From Planctomycetaceae bacterium (GTDB lineage: Bacteria > Planctomycetota > Planctomycetia > Planctomycetales > Planctomycetaceae), in assembly GCA_017795105.1 (NCBI GenBank), contig CP051247.1:4310001-4374000 (forward strand): 64,000 nucleotides of DNA. The letters are read 5' to 3'. A program made the translations under genes and the position numbers. Every line of letters begins with the position of its first letter. The first letter of the stretch is position 1. Positions 9,938 through 18,806 of the stretch are shown one piece after another. The notes beneath the pieces are model-generated. The model did no database searches and had not been told where the DNA came from. It worked only from the letters and a program-made list of their open reading frames with translations.

Positions 9938-10282
9938 ATGATGCGTGCATTGCTGCATGACGAAAGCGGATTCATTGTTTCCGCGGAACTGGTGCTCATC
10001 GCCACGATCCTGGTCATCGGACTGATCGTCGGACTGAGCTCGATTCAACACGCTGTCGTTGCTGAACTGAACGACGTTGGCGACGCAATCGGCCAGCTGA
10101 ATCAGTCTTACTGGTTCACCGGATTCTCCTCTGAGAAGTCTTTCACCGGCGGTGGCGGTGGAAACAATCTCAAGGCTTACACTCGCGGTTCGGCTTTCGA
10201 CGACGAAGTTGACGACTGCGACAACGATCAGTGCGACATCGCCTGCGATGTGCCTGTCAACGAAGGTCCTAAGAATATCTAG
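9938..10282 (+). CDS. Flp/TadE-like pilin candidate with acidic Cys tail
   Basis: A 114-residue protein with the start MMRALLHDESGFIVSAELVLIA: a short charged leader, a glycine, then a hydrophobic helix with a glutamate at position +6. This resembles Flp/TadE-type prepilin leaders (DESG, cleavage after G, glutamate at +5). The helix covers about residues 17-37. The C-terminal part holds a GGGGG linker and an acidic cluster with three cysteines (DDCDNDQCDIACD). Longer upstream starts are possible, but AAAGAGG eight to ten bases before 9938 supports this one. A strong terminator follows. The pilin assignment is inference from leader shape. Confidence 0.7.
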   Translation: MMRALLHDESGFIVSAELVLIATILVIGLIVGLSSIQHAVVAELNDVGDAIGQLNQSYWFTGFSSEKSFTGGGGGNNLKAYTRGSAFDDEVDDCDNDQCDIACDVPVNEGPKNI

Positions 10283-10315
10283 TTTGACCTGACGTTGAAG
10301 AACGACTGAATACAG

Positions 10316-10350
10316 CCGGTCGGGAAGCTTGTTTTCCCGGCCGGTTTTTT
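10316..10350 (+). terminator. Rho-independent terminator after pilin-like gene
   Basis: An 11-bp stem (10316-10326 with 10334-10344, one G-T wobble) with a seven-base loop runs directly into TTTTTT at 10345-10350. It starts 33 bp after the stop codon. Confidence 0.93.
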
Positions 10351-10538
10351 CGTGTTCACAGGTGGATCCCCCGCCAAATCCGCTACGACGCGAACAGATC
10401 GCAGAAGCTCTATACGTGGTTGTTCGAAAATTTTGTGCGGCTGGTCCTGAATTTTGTGTCGATGACTTAAATGGCATTCAATCTCTTACGAGAACGGATG
10501 CCGCAATCACTGCCTGACCCAGCTAGTAAGGTCGAACT

Positions 10539-10575
10539 CGCCGCCATCGCTTCCCCCCTCAAAGCGATGGCGGCG
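10539..10575 (+). promoter_or_regulatory. Perfect 14-bp hairpin in leader of ATP-grasp gene
   Basis: CGCCGCCATCGCTT at 10539-10552 is perfectly complementary to 10562-10575, with a C-rich nine-base loop. It ends 19 bp before the ATG at 10595 and is followed by TCGTTTCG rather than a real T tract. It could act as a 5' UTR structure affecting translation or as a weak terminator of upstream transcription. The structure is seen directly; the role is not known. Confidence 0.5.
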
Positions 10576-10594
10576 TCGTTTCGTTACGGCTCGT

Positions 10595-11599
10595 ATGAAA
10601 TCCGTTTTCCTCTCCGAATTCCTCTGCAGTGGAGCGCTTTCCGGCCAGCCTCTGCCAGCCTCCCTTGCCGCAGAAGGAAAGGCGATGTTGGCCGCCCTGT
10701 CTGCGGATCTGATGCAGACAGGACATTATCGCGTTTGCACAACTCTCGATGAACGGGTCTGGCTCGACGCCCCGGCCGACCTCGCGGTCCGTCGGGTTTC
10801 GTCCGCTGCGGAAGAATGGCTTGCCTTCCAGGAACTGGCCCGCCAATCCGCCGCGACTGTCGTGATCGCGCCCGAGTTGGGGCGGGTGCTGGCAGATCGC
10901 ATTAGCTGGCTGGAATCGAATCGGTTGAATCGAGTCCTGTCGGATGTCGTGGCGACATCGTTGACGGCCGATAAGTTTCGCTTCGCCGAGTGGGCAGCTG
11001 CTCACGGCATTCCGACTCCAGTAACGCAATCCGTCTGTCTGAACAATCTGGGAGCGATCGACTGGTCGAAGCCCCGTGCCTTCAAACCTCGTTATGGAGC
11101 CGGCTCGACGGCCACGGCTCGGATTGAGAACGCCGTCGCGGGGAAGCGGTTTCTGGGAGCCGAAGAGCACCAGGAGTTCGCACCCTTCATCGTGCAGCCA
11201 TGGCACGAAGGGACCCCGGTTTCCCTGGCAGGCATCGTCTGCCCGAAGAGCGGAAAACGGGTTTGGGGCCCCTTGGGACGTCAGGATTTCCGTGATGGGC
11301 ATTACGACGGAGGAACAATCCCGTTCGTCTGTCCCGTGGCGGACGACGCCGTTCGCATCGCGGAACAGGTTTGCGATCTGTTGCCCGGTTTGAGAGGCTG
11401 GATCGGCTTCGATTTTCTTTACTCGACGGAAGCTTCGCCGCCGTTGCAGCTGCTGGAAGTCAACCCGCGAATGACGACGAGCTATCTGGGGTATCGAAAG
11501 CTGACCGATTCTTCTCTGGCCGAACTGATGCTCGGAGACGGCAGTTCGGAGTCGATCTTCTGGGGCGACAAGGTGATTGAGTTCACAGCTGCTTCCTGA
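10595..11599 (+). CDS. ATP-grasp ligase, MfnD-like (tyramine-glutamate ligase family)
   Basis: This 334-residue protein aligns along its length with the archaeal MfnD pattern: FLSEFLCSGAL and LAAEGKAMLAAL at the start, VIAPELGRVL, LTADKFRFAEW, FKPRYGAGS, IVQPWHEGTPVS, YDGGTIPF, GWIGFDFLYS, and the metal-binding segment LLEVNPRMTTSYLG near the end. MfnD adds glutamate to tyramine in methanofuran synthesis. Planctomycetes with the H4MPT-linked C1 pathway carry related ligases, and an mfnB homologue lies 21 kb downstream in this window. The amine and acid substrates are inferred; other ATP-grasp ligases such as PylC share the fold. ATP-grasp membership is sure, MfnD-like function likely. Confidence 0.8.
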   Translation: MKSVFLSEFLCSGALSGQPLPASLAAEGKAMLAALSADLMQTGHYRVCTTLDERVWLDAPADLAVRRVSSAAEEWLAFQELARQSAATVVIAPELGRVLADRISWLESNRLNRVLSDVVATSLTADKFRFAEWAAAHGIPTPVTQSVCLNNLGAIDWSKPRAFKPRYGAGSTATARIENAVAGKRFLGAEEHQEFAPFIVQPWHEGTPVSLAGIVCPKSGKRVWGPLGRQDFRDGHYDGGTIPFVCPVADDAVRIAEQVCDLLPGLRGWIGFDFLYSTEASPPLQLLEVNPRMTTSYLGYRKLTDSSLAELMLGDGSSESIFWGDKVIEFTAAS

Positions 11600-11700
11600 G
11601 GGACGGCCTTCATGACCGGCTCTGTTTCGTCAGACGTTGGCGATCGGGTAGAATCGCCGTTCGGTGGATCGCATAAAAAGTCGGGGAGTGGCTGGTTTTC

Positions 11701-13845
11701 ATGGCGTTTGTCGTGCGGAAAGATCTGGAGTTCTTTCGCCTCGAAGGAGAACAGTCTCCGACCTGGGTTGTTCGCGATCCGTTGACTGGCGACTGCTTTC
11801 GGCTGGGAGCTGAAGAGCACTTTCTGCTTCGAGCCTTTCAGGAATCACGACGACATGAGCAGATCGTTGCAGATTTTGCGGCTCGTTTTGACGGGAGGCA
11901 GTTGCAGCCGAATGAGCTGGAGAGCCTGCTGTCGGATTGGATTCGGCACCGCTTCGTTCTCACCTCGCGGACTGGGCCCCGCCCTGCCTCGGCTGGATGG
12001 AGTCGGGCGCTGCAGTGGAATCCGCTGGCGATTCGATTCCGTGGTTGGAACCCGCAGCAGTTTCTGGAACGGACCGAGCCCTGGGTGCAGTTTCTGTTTT
12101 CCCGTGGTTTTGGAGTGGTCTCTCTACTGGTGATGGTGGCTGCACTTCTGGCTGCGTTGACCGAGTTCCGCACGATCACGTGGGAGCTGGCGGAGTTGCC
12201 TCGATTGTTCACGCCGCAACTGCTTCTGCTTGCTATGGGAACCTTGTTCCTCTGCCGGGCGTTGCACGAGTTCGGACATGCTTTCACCTGTCGAAGGAAC
12301 GGCGGGGCCTGCCCGGAGATGGGAGTCATGCTGCTGGCTTTCATTCCCTGCCTGTACTGCAACGTCACCGACGCGTGGACTTTTCCCCGCCGGAGTCAGC
12401 GGGCGGCGGTGAGTGGAGCCGGGATTGTCGTGGATTTGTGGGTCGCTTCAGTCGCTCTACTTCTGTGGAGTCTCAGTGGCCCCGGTCTCTTTCACAGTCT
12501 TTGTCTGCTCGTGGCCGTGACCGGATCGATCAACTCACTTTTGCTTAACGGGAACCCTCTGATGAGATATGACGGCTATTTCCTGTTGAGCGACTTCACC
12601 GGCATTCCGAATTTGCGAGCGGAAGCGATGCAGCAGTCACGGCGGGTTCTGTGGCGGTCTCTGCTCGGGTCGCGACGGCAAGAAACCGCGACATTCTCCC
12701 CTGCCCTGGCGGCGTACGGGTTCGCATCGGCGATCTATCTCTGGCTGGTGATCGGATTAATCCTGTATGGCATCCATCTCTTTCTGAAACCTCAGCGACT
12801 CGAAGTCGTGGCTGTTTTGCTCGGATGTGTTGTGGTTCCGTCGATGCTGTTCTCGGCCGTCGTTGGAATGCGGCGTGAGTATGCCGAGGAATCCCAACTG
12901 CGCGGCGGATCTGCTTCCCGTCGAACGATCGCTGGCATTGGGCTTGTATGTATTGGCATCGCCCTGCTCTTCGTTCCGTTCCCTCGCTGGATTTCTGGAA
13001 CCGGTGTCCTGCGGCCGGAGAATGCTCATTTGCTGGTGGCCCCGGCTGCGGGAGTGGTTCGCCAGATGCCCGGGACAGGAATGGCCGTCCAATCGGGGCA
13101 AACGCTCGTGATCCTGGACGATGTCGAGCTGGAACTGGAGCGAAGAAAGCTGGAGACACGACTCCAGACAGCTTCGAGACGGGAAGAGGCGATTTTTCGC
13201 AAGCAGACGCAGTTGGACGATTCGGCCGCAGCCATTCAGCTCTCCCGCGAACTGCGGCTCGCGATTAACGATCAGATGACTCAGCTGACGAAACGCCGGG
13301 AGCAGTTGGAGATGACCGCCATTCGGGAGGGGACGTTTCTCGGGCTGAGTGCCGGCAAACGGAATGCAGCCGAGGAGTCGGTATCTCTGATTTCGGTTCC
13401 GACTCTGGACGGACAGCCGGAAGGACAGGCGGTTTCGACCGGGACTTCACTCGGAATGGTGGTGGACGCCGAGACTTCGGAGCTCCTGCTCACAATTCCG
13501 GAGTACTGGTCGGGCGAGGTTGTCATCGGGCAGCAGGTTTGCGTCTATGTTCCGGAACTTGGGGGACGGTATCTGCGGGGCGAAATTGTCGATCTGGCGG
13601 CCTCGACTTCCGAGCGATTCGAAAAAGCGACGACGCCGGACTATGAGATTCTGCAGCACTACGAGCAACAGCAGCCGGGAGCTGAGTCATCATCGCATCT
13701 GCTGGCGACGGTTCAGTTGACCACCGACACACCGTATCCTCTCACGTTTTTTCAGATCTGTCCTTCAAGAATCGAGGTCGCACCGGCGTCGCTGATGACC
13801 CGGATGACGCAGTTTTTCCAGCGAACATTTCCCAGCACGATCTGA
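11701..13845 (+). CDS. M50 metallopeptidase fused to HlyD-like adaptor
   Basis: A 714-residue membrane protein. Residues 1-90 resemble a PqqD-like winged-helix domain. Residues 130-420 hold several transmembrane helices with the zinc site HEFGH at 189-193 and the second motif NPLMRYDG, with the aspartate near residue 291, as in site-2-protease-type M50 enzymes. After the last helix (about 410-430) comes a HlyD/biotinyl-lipoyl-like region, with a coiled coil rich in E, R and Q at about 470-545 and a beta segment near 580-640. Comparable fusions occur beside peptide exporters. The role is probably intramembrane proteolysis or peptide export; the substrate is unknown, and no ABC exporter gene is adjacent. 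Confidence 0.85.
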   Translation: MAFVVRKDLEFFRLEGEQSPTWVVRDPLTGDCFRLGAEEHFLLRAFQESRRHEQIVADFAARFDGRQLQPNELESLLSDWIRHRFVLTSRTGPRPASAGWSRALQWNPLAIRFRGWNPQQFLERTEPWVQFLFSRGFGVVSLLVMVAALLAALTEFRTITWELAELPRLFTPQLLLLAMGTLFLCRALHEFGHAFTCRRNGGACPEMGVMLLAFIPCLYCNVTDAWTFPRRSQRAAVSGAGIVVDLWVASVALLLWSLSGPGLFHSLCLLVAVTGSINSLLLNGNPLMRYDGYFLLSDFTGIPNLRAEAMQQSRRVLWRSLLGSRRQETATFSPALAAYGFASAIYLWLVIGLILYGIHLFLKPQRLEVVAVLLGCVVVPSMLFSAVVGMRREYAEESQLRGGSASRRTIAGIGLVCIGIALLFVPFPRWISGTGVLRPENAHLLVAPAAGVVRQMPGTGMAVQSGQTLVILDDVELELERRKLETRLQTASRREEAIFRKQTQLDDSAAAIQLSRELRLAINDQMTQLTKRREQLEMTAIREGTFLGLSAGKRNAAEESVSLISVPTLDGQPEGQAVSTGTSLGMVVDAETSELLLTIPEYWSGEVVIGQQVCVYVPELGGRYLRGEIVDLAASTSERFEKATTPDYEILQHYEQQQPGAESSSHLLATVQLTTDTPYPLTFFQICPSRIEVAPASLMTRMTQFFQRTFPSTI

Positions 13846-13905
13846 ATTCGGCGTTTCTGCCCGTCTCGCTTTTCATTCGGGACGCGAGCCGTATTATTGC
13901 GCGTT

Positions 13906-15501
13906 ATGAAACTTCGGCTCACCAATCTGGAACTTCCCGTCCTCGAAAGCGAACAGTCCCTTCCGGAACTGATCTGCAGGCGGCTCAACATCCGTACGGA
14001 AGAACTCGGCTCCTGGCGGATCCTGCGCAAAAGCCTGGACGCCCGTAATCGCTACAGTCTGCACTTTGTTTATTCGGTCGCGGTCGATCTGAACGGCGAT
14101 CGGTCTCCCTCGCGAATGACGCAGCTCCCTGGAGTCAGCGAGCACGCCGGCAAGGTGTTCGATGATCCGGAAAGTGGTCGGCAGCCGCTCGACGAACGAC
14201 CAGTGGTTGTTGGTTCTGGTCCGGCCGGACTGCTGGCGGCTTACTACCTGGCAAAGCGAGGATACAGTCCTCTCGTGCTCGAACGCGGCCAGCCGGTGAA
14301 AGAACGGGTGCCGGCTATTCGTGATTTCGACCGCGGGGGTGAGTTTGACGAACGGAATAACTATCTGTTCGGAGAAGGCGGGGCGGGCTGTTTCAGTGAT
14401 GGAAAGTTGACGTGCCGACTCTCCGGGCCCGATGTCGACTGGGTGCTGGAAGCCTTCGTTGTCTGTGGAGGACGCGACTCGATCACCTATGAGCAGCGAC
14501 CGCACCTGGGCAGCAATAAATTGCCGATGATCTGCCGCAACTTCCGTCGCAAAATCGAAGCGATGGGGGGCGAGTACCGATTCGACTGCTGCGTGGAACG
14601 GCTGATCGTCGAGAACGGTGAAGTCGTTGGCCTGCAGACATCCTCCGGCGAGATCCGCACGAAGCACGTCATTCTGGGCATCGGCCACAGTGCCCGCGAC
14701 ACCTACGAGATGCTGCACGAAATGGGTGTGCCGATGCTGCAAAAGCCGTTTCAGCTCGGTCTCCGCATTGAGCAGCCTCAGCAGCAGATCAACGAACACA
14801 AGTATGGTCTGCCCGAGTACGAGAATGTGCTCGGTGCAGCCGACTATTCGCTCGTGGCCAAAGGGCAGCGGGACGTTTACACCTTCTGCATGTGTGCTGG
14901 CGGATTCGTGATTCCCTCTGTTTCCGAGCCTGACATGTATTGCACGAACGGAATGAGCCGGTCGCGGCACGATACTCCGTTCGCTAACAGCGGACTGATG
15001 GTCACCTTGGAGCCAAGTGAATTCGGTGGCAGTCATCCGCTGGCCGGTGTCGAAGTTCAGCGGCAGTTCGAACGGGTTGCTTTCGAGATCGGGCGTCGGG
15101 ATTACCTCTGCCCGATTCAGTCGGCCGGCGATTTTCTGGCGGGGCGATTCGATGCCAACGCGAAGCTACCCTCTTCCTACGAACGCGGAACCGTGAACGC
15201 CGATTTGCATCAGGTTCTGCCAGCGATTGTCAGTAAGGCGATCGCAGCCGGGCTGCCTTTGATGGATCGTCGCTGGCAGGGAGAGTTTCTGAAGAATGCG
15301 ACACTGGTCGGGCCGGAGATGCGCGGAAGCGCTCCGGTGCGAATCGATCGTGAGTTGAAGTCGCGACAGACGCCAGGCTTTGCCGGACTTTATCCCGTCG
15401 GCGAAGGAGCAGGTTACGCCGGCGGCATTGTAACGGCCGCGGTCGATGGCCTGCGATCGGCCCGCGAGATCGTGCGAAATCATGCTCCACTGTCCCAGTA
15501 G
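13906..15501 (+). CDS. FAD-dependent oxidoreductase (COG2509 family)
   Basis: A 531-residue flavoprotein. The N-terminal 70 residues form the small domain seen in this family; VVVGSGPAGLLAAYYLAKRGY (about residues 101-121) is the Rossmann FAD-binding motif, and the C-terminal GLYPVGEGAGYAGGIVTAAVDG is the second FAD contact. The family has close relatives in many bacteria, but its substrate is not established. The ATG at 13906 is preferred over the upstream TTG because MKLRLTNLELP begins the conserved domain. It is 60 bp downstream of the M50 gene and may be cotranscribed. Confidence 0.92.
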   Translation: MKLRLTNLELPVLESEQSLPELICRRLNIRTEELGSWRILRKSLDARNRYSLHFVYSVAVDLNGDRSPSRMTQLPGVSEHAGKVFDDPESGRQPLDERPVVVGSGPAGLLAAYYLAKRGYSPLVLERGQPVKERVPAIRDFDRGGEFDERNNYLFGEGGAGCFSDGKLTCRLSGPDVDWVLEAFVVCGGRDSITYEQRPHLGSNKLPMICRNFRRKIEAMGGEYRFDCCVERLIVENGEVVGLQTSSGEIRTKHVILGIGHSARDTYEMLHEMGVPMLQKPFQLGLRIEQPQQQINEHKYGLPEYENVLGAADYSLVAKGQRDVYTFCMCAGGFVIPSVSEPDMYCTNGMSRSRHDTPFANSGLMVTLEPSEFGGSHPLAGVEVQRQFERVAFEIGRRDYLCPIQSAGDFLAGRFDANAKLPSSYERGTVNADLHQVLPAIVSKAIAAGLPLMDRRWQGEFLKNATLVGPEMRGSAPVRIDRELKSRQTPGFAGLYPVGEGAGYAGGIVTAAVDGLRSAREIVRNHAPLSQ

Positions 15502-15657
15502 CGGTTGTGCAGACTGCGCCTGCTGCGCAACCTGCTTATCCCGTATCATACGATGATCCGATATTCACTGCTTGTCAGGTTCCCGGCTGGGTGGCAAAAT
15601 GGAGAGGGGCCGCCGCTGCGGGTCTGCAAGGTGAGATTCACAAAAGTAAGTTAAGTC

Positions 15658-16968
15658 ATGCCGAGTCTGTGGGTCTGGCCCTTCGAGCTGATGGAAAAAA
15701 TCGGCGAGGGGGGAATGGGAGTCGTCTATAAGGCACGTTATGTCAAAGACGATCGCCTGTTCGCAGTCAAACTGATTCCGACCGAGATCACCAATCCAAC
15801 GCTGCTGGCCCGATTTGAACGGGAAATCAGCATTCTGAAGACGCTGCGCCATCCCAACATCGTTCGAGCGTTCGGTGGCGTCTGCGAAGATAAGCAGCGT
15901 TTCTACGCGATGGAACTCATCGACGGGGGAACGCTCTGGGATAAAATCCAGAATGCCGGCTACCTCGAATGGCAGAAGGTGACCGACTACGGCCAGCAGA
16001 TGTGTGCCGCTCTTGCGTATGCTCACAGCAAGGAGATTGTGCATCGCGATGTGAAGCCGAACAACTTTCTCATTACCAAAGCCGGCCAGGTCAAACTCAG
16101 CGACTTCGGGCTGGTGAGTGTGATGTCGGAAGCCCGGCTGACCGCTGATGGTCGCACGATGGGTACCATCCAGTACATGTCGCCCGAACAGATTCGCGGC
16201 AAACCTCCACTGACTCATGCCAGCGACCTGTACTCACTTGGCTGCGTTTTCTACGAGATGCTGACCGGGAGCCCTCCGTTCGAGTACGACAACCCGGCCA
16301 CGACCATGCACGCCCATCTGGGAGAGCAGGTTCAGCCGATCTCGAATGTGAATAAGGATGTTCCCAAAGAGCTCGAACGCCTGGTGATGCAGCTGCTCGA
16401 GAAGAAAATCGAGGATCGTCCGGGCTCGGCACTCGAAGTCGCCGAGCGGCTCTCGCGAATCCGTCTTTCGCCGCAGATGATCGACACGACTGTCTCAAGC
16501 ACGTCCGCCATCAAGATGGCACCGGATGCCGCGGATCTTATTCAGCCCGAGCAGCTCTCAACTGTTTACGAGGTCTTTGAGAAGACGCTGAAAGTTTTCT
16601 GGATTGCGCTTTGTGCGTCGTTCCTCATCATGGCGGCTGTCTGGACGGTCTCGCTGTTTCAGGCGGATGCCGGGACTGATCTCTGGGTGGAAACTTTTGA
16701 AAGTCATCCGGACCAAAGAGTCCGGGCAGCAGCCGCGTTCTCGTTGATGAAACTTTCCGAACACGATCGTGATCTGCAGGACCTGCTGTTGGAGGCGGCC
16801 GAAGACACGTCCAACCCGGTGAAGGTCCGGACGGCTGCACTCAATGCTCTGGCGAGTGAGCAGGAGGCGATCGCCCGCTTCCATTCCCGCCTCAACAAGC
16901 TGGCCAAATCGGACAAGGAAGAAGCCGTCCGTGTGGCGGCCGCTGCTGGGCTCCAGCCGCTCCGCTGA
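15658..16968 (+). CDS. Membrane Ser/Thr protein kinase with C-terminal HEAT-like region
   Basis: A 436-residue Hanks-type kinase. The glycine loop GEGGMG is at residues 17-22, the ATP lysine is K38, the catalytic HRD is at 129-131 and DFG at 149-151; an APE-like MSPEQ follows. A single transmembrane helix at about 315-336 separates the cytoplasmic kinase from an extracytoplasmic part of about 100 residues made of helical HEAT-like units with repeated RxxAAxAL patterns. The latter could sense an envelope signal. Almost no leader precedes the kinase domain, in contrast to the sigma-linked kinases of planctomycetes that have a long N-terminal segment. The substrates are unknown. Confidence 0.93.
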   Translation: MPSLWVWPFELMEKIGEGGMGVVYKARYVKDDRLFAVKLIPTEITNPTLLARFEREISILKTLRHPNIVRAFGGVCEDKQRFYAMELIDGGTLWDKIQNAGYLEWQKVTDYGQQMCAALAYAHSKEIVHRDVKPNNFLITKAGQVKLSDFGLVSVMSEARLTADGRTMGTIQYMSPEQIRGKPPLTHASDLYSLGCVFYEMLTGSPPFEYDNPATTMHAHLGEQVQPISNVNKDVPKELERLVMQLLEKKIEDRPGSALEVAERLSRIRLSPQMIDTTVSSTSAIKMAPDAADLIQPEQLSTVYEVFEKTLKVFWIALCASFLIMAAVWTVSLFQADAGTDLWVETFESHPDQRVRAAAAFSLMKLSEHDRDLQDLLLEAAEDTSNPVKVRTAALNALASEQEAIARFHSRLNKLAKSDKEEAVRVAAAAGLQPLR

Positions 16969-17165
16969 CTTCATCCGCACTTGAAATTCACTCCGTTCGT
17001 GCGGAACAATAGCCTTCCATCTGATTTCATCTCGAGAAACACGCTCGCGAGCGAAGCAACGGCGTTCCCGTTGTTACAGCCCCGGCTCGCGAGTACCGCC
17101 GCAACGGAGTGACGGTTCGGGTTGAAGATGGACTGGTCCACCCGAGATGAATACGGAGTCTCCGC

Positions 17166-17900
17166 TTGAACTTCTTCGCTCACGCCATCGCCTTTCTCGA
17201 TAACCCCTACTTCGTCGCCGGGACGTCGGCTCCCGACTGGCTCAGCGTTGCCGATCGGCCGGTTCGTATTCGGGCTCGCCTGATTGACAAGTTCCTGGGT
17301 GAGAACGATCAGGACGATGTCGACGAGAACTGCACCGACCTTCGGTTCGCGTTCGCGGCCGGAGCCCGACAGCATCTGACCGATGACGACTGGTTTCATC
17401 GTCAGCGGGTTTTCACCGAAGTGAATGCCGATCTGGCCGGACGGTTTCGTCGCGATCTCGGCCCCGATGACAACTTCCGCGCCGGCTTTCTGGGGCACAT
17501 CGTCACCGAGATGCTGCTCGATCGAGTTCTGATTGAACGCTGTCCGGAACTGCTGGACCGGTACTACGAAGCGGTCGCATTTGTCGATGCCGAAGAGATC
17601 CAGGCCACAGTCGGGCAGATCGCGACGCGGCCGACCGATCGGCTGAGCAGTCTGTTGCCGCGGTTTGTCGATGAACGCTTCCTGCAGGATTACGTGGACG
17701 AGAAGAAACTTCTGTTTCGCTTGAATCAGGTCATGCGACGCGTCAAACTCCCTGTGTTAGCCGACGAAATCGAGGAAACTCTGGCCGAATCTCTGGAGGT
17801 CGTGGAAGCACGACATCGGGATCTGCTGCCGGCTCATGTCCTCGACTCTCTTGATGCTCACACAACTCAAGTGGACTCTGGTCGTCCGCAGTCGCGATGA
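17166..17900 (+). CDS. Conserved protein, possibly AcpH-like
   Basis: A 244-residue protein with an all-helical look and three histidine-bearing motifs: MNFFAHAIAF at the N-terminus, ARQHLTDDDWFH near residue 60-70 and GFLGHIVTEMLLDR near 105-120. This order and the MNF(L/F)AH start recall acyl-carrier-protein phosphodiesterase (AcpH, DUF479), an HD-like metal hydrolase, but overall similarity looks weak. The start is TTG at 17166, with ACGGAG six bases upstream; the MNFFAH start fits the family. It precedes a sugar epimerase gene by 57 bp. Function is uncertain. Confidence 0.6.
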   Translation: MNFFAHAIAFLDNPYFVAGTSAPDWLSVADRPVRIRARLIDKFLGENDQDDVDENCTDLRFAFAAGARQHLTDDDWFHRQRVFTEVNADLAGRFRRDLGPDDNFRAGFLGHIVTEMLLDRVLIERCPELLDRYYEAVAFVDAEEIQATVGQIATRPTDRLSSLLPRFVDERFLQDYVDEKKLLFRLNQVMRRVKLPVLADEIEETLAESLEVVEARHRDLLPAHVLDSLDAHTTQVDSGRPQSR

Positions 17901-17957
17901 CCGTTCGTCCCTTCCCGTCTCTCAGATCATTCAGACTTGCGTTCGAGGAGTGCGTTG

Positions 17958-18806
17958 ATGAAATACGGAATGAACCTGCTGTTGTGGACCGCAGCCGTGA
18001 CGGAAGATCACTTTCCGCTGCTCGAGAACATCAAAGGCTGGGGCTACGATGGCGTCGAACTTCCCATGTTCGAGTTCGATGTTCCTCATCATCAGAAGCT
18101 CGGTCAGAAGCTGAAAGACACCGGCCTCGAAGCAACCGCCGTGACGGTCTGCACGCCCGAAGAAAACCCGATCTCGCCAGACGCCAGGATCCGTCAGGCC
18201 GGGCTCGACCGTTTGAAGCGGGCCATCGATGCCTGTGAAGCCGCCGGCGCTACGCACCTCTGCGGACCAATTCACTCGGCTCTGGGAGAGTTCAGCGGAC
18301 AGGGCCGCACCGAAGACGAATGGAAGTGGGCTCAGGAGATTCTCGGCCAGGCCGCCGACCACGCCAAACAGGCCGATGTCATGCTGGTCTGCGAATACCT
18401 CAACCGCTTCGAGTGCTACTTCCTCAACTGTGCCGAAGACTGCTCGAAGTTCACCCGCGAAGTCAATCATCCCAACCTGAAGATGATGTACGACTCCTTC
18501 CACGCCAACATCGAAGAGAAGTCGATCACCCAGGCCGTTGAAACCTGCCAGGACCAGCTCGTTCACGTTCACATTTCCGAGAACGACCGCTCGACTCCGG
18601 GCGAAGGGGACATCAAGTGGGATGAAACCTTCCAGGCCCTGAAGAAGGTCAACTACGACGGCTGGTTCGTCATCGAAGCCTTCGGCCTGGCTCTTCCGGA
18701 ACTCGCCGCCGCAACCCGCATCTGGCGACGCATGTACCCGAGCGAAGAACATCTGGCCCGCGAAGGTCTGGCCTTCATGAAGGGCAAATGGGAAGCGTTG
18801 AACTAA
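17958..18806 (+). CDS. TIM-barrel sugar epimerase/isomerase (D-tagatose 3-epimerase-like)
   Basis: A 282-residue cytoplasmic TIM-barrel protein of the AP-endonuclease-2 superfamily. It resembles D-tagatose/D-psicose 3-epimerases in the start MKYGMNLLLWTA, in GWGYDGVELP, and in the metal-binding acidic residues and histidines of CEYLNRFE, MMYDSFHANIEE, HVHISEND and WFVIEAFG. Such enzymes invert C3 of ketohexoses using a divalent metal. GAGGAG seven bases before ATG 17958 decides the start. The stop codon overlaps the stop of the leftward ORF at 18803. The ketose substrate is not predictable. Confidence 0.88.
   Translation: MKYGMNLLLWTAAVTEDHFPLLENIKGWGYDGVELPMFEFDVPHHQKLGQKLKDTGLEATAVTVCTPEENPISPDARIRQAGLDRLKRAIDACEAAGATHLCGPIHSALGEFSGQGRTEDEWKWAQEILGQAADHAKQADVMLVCEYLNRFECYFLNCAEDCSKFTREVNHPNLKMMYDSFHANIEEKSITQAVETCQDQLVHVHISENDRSTPGEGDIKWDETFQALKKVNYDGWFVIEAFGLALPELAAATRIWRRMYPSEEHLAREGLAFMKGKWEALN

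Noticed and set aside
17042..17053. 12-bp palindrome CGCTCGCGAGCG upstream of the AcpH-like gene
   Set aside because: Short, in high-G+C DNA, with no clear partner or recurrence; it can arise by chance.
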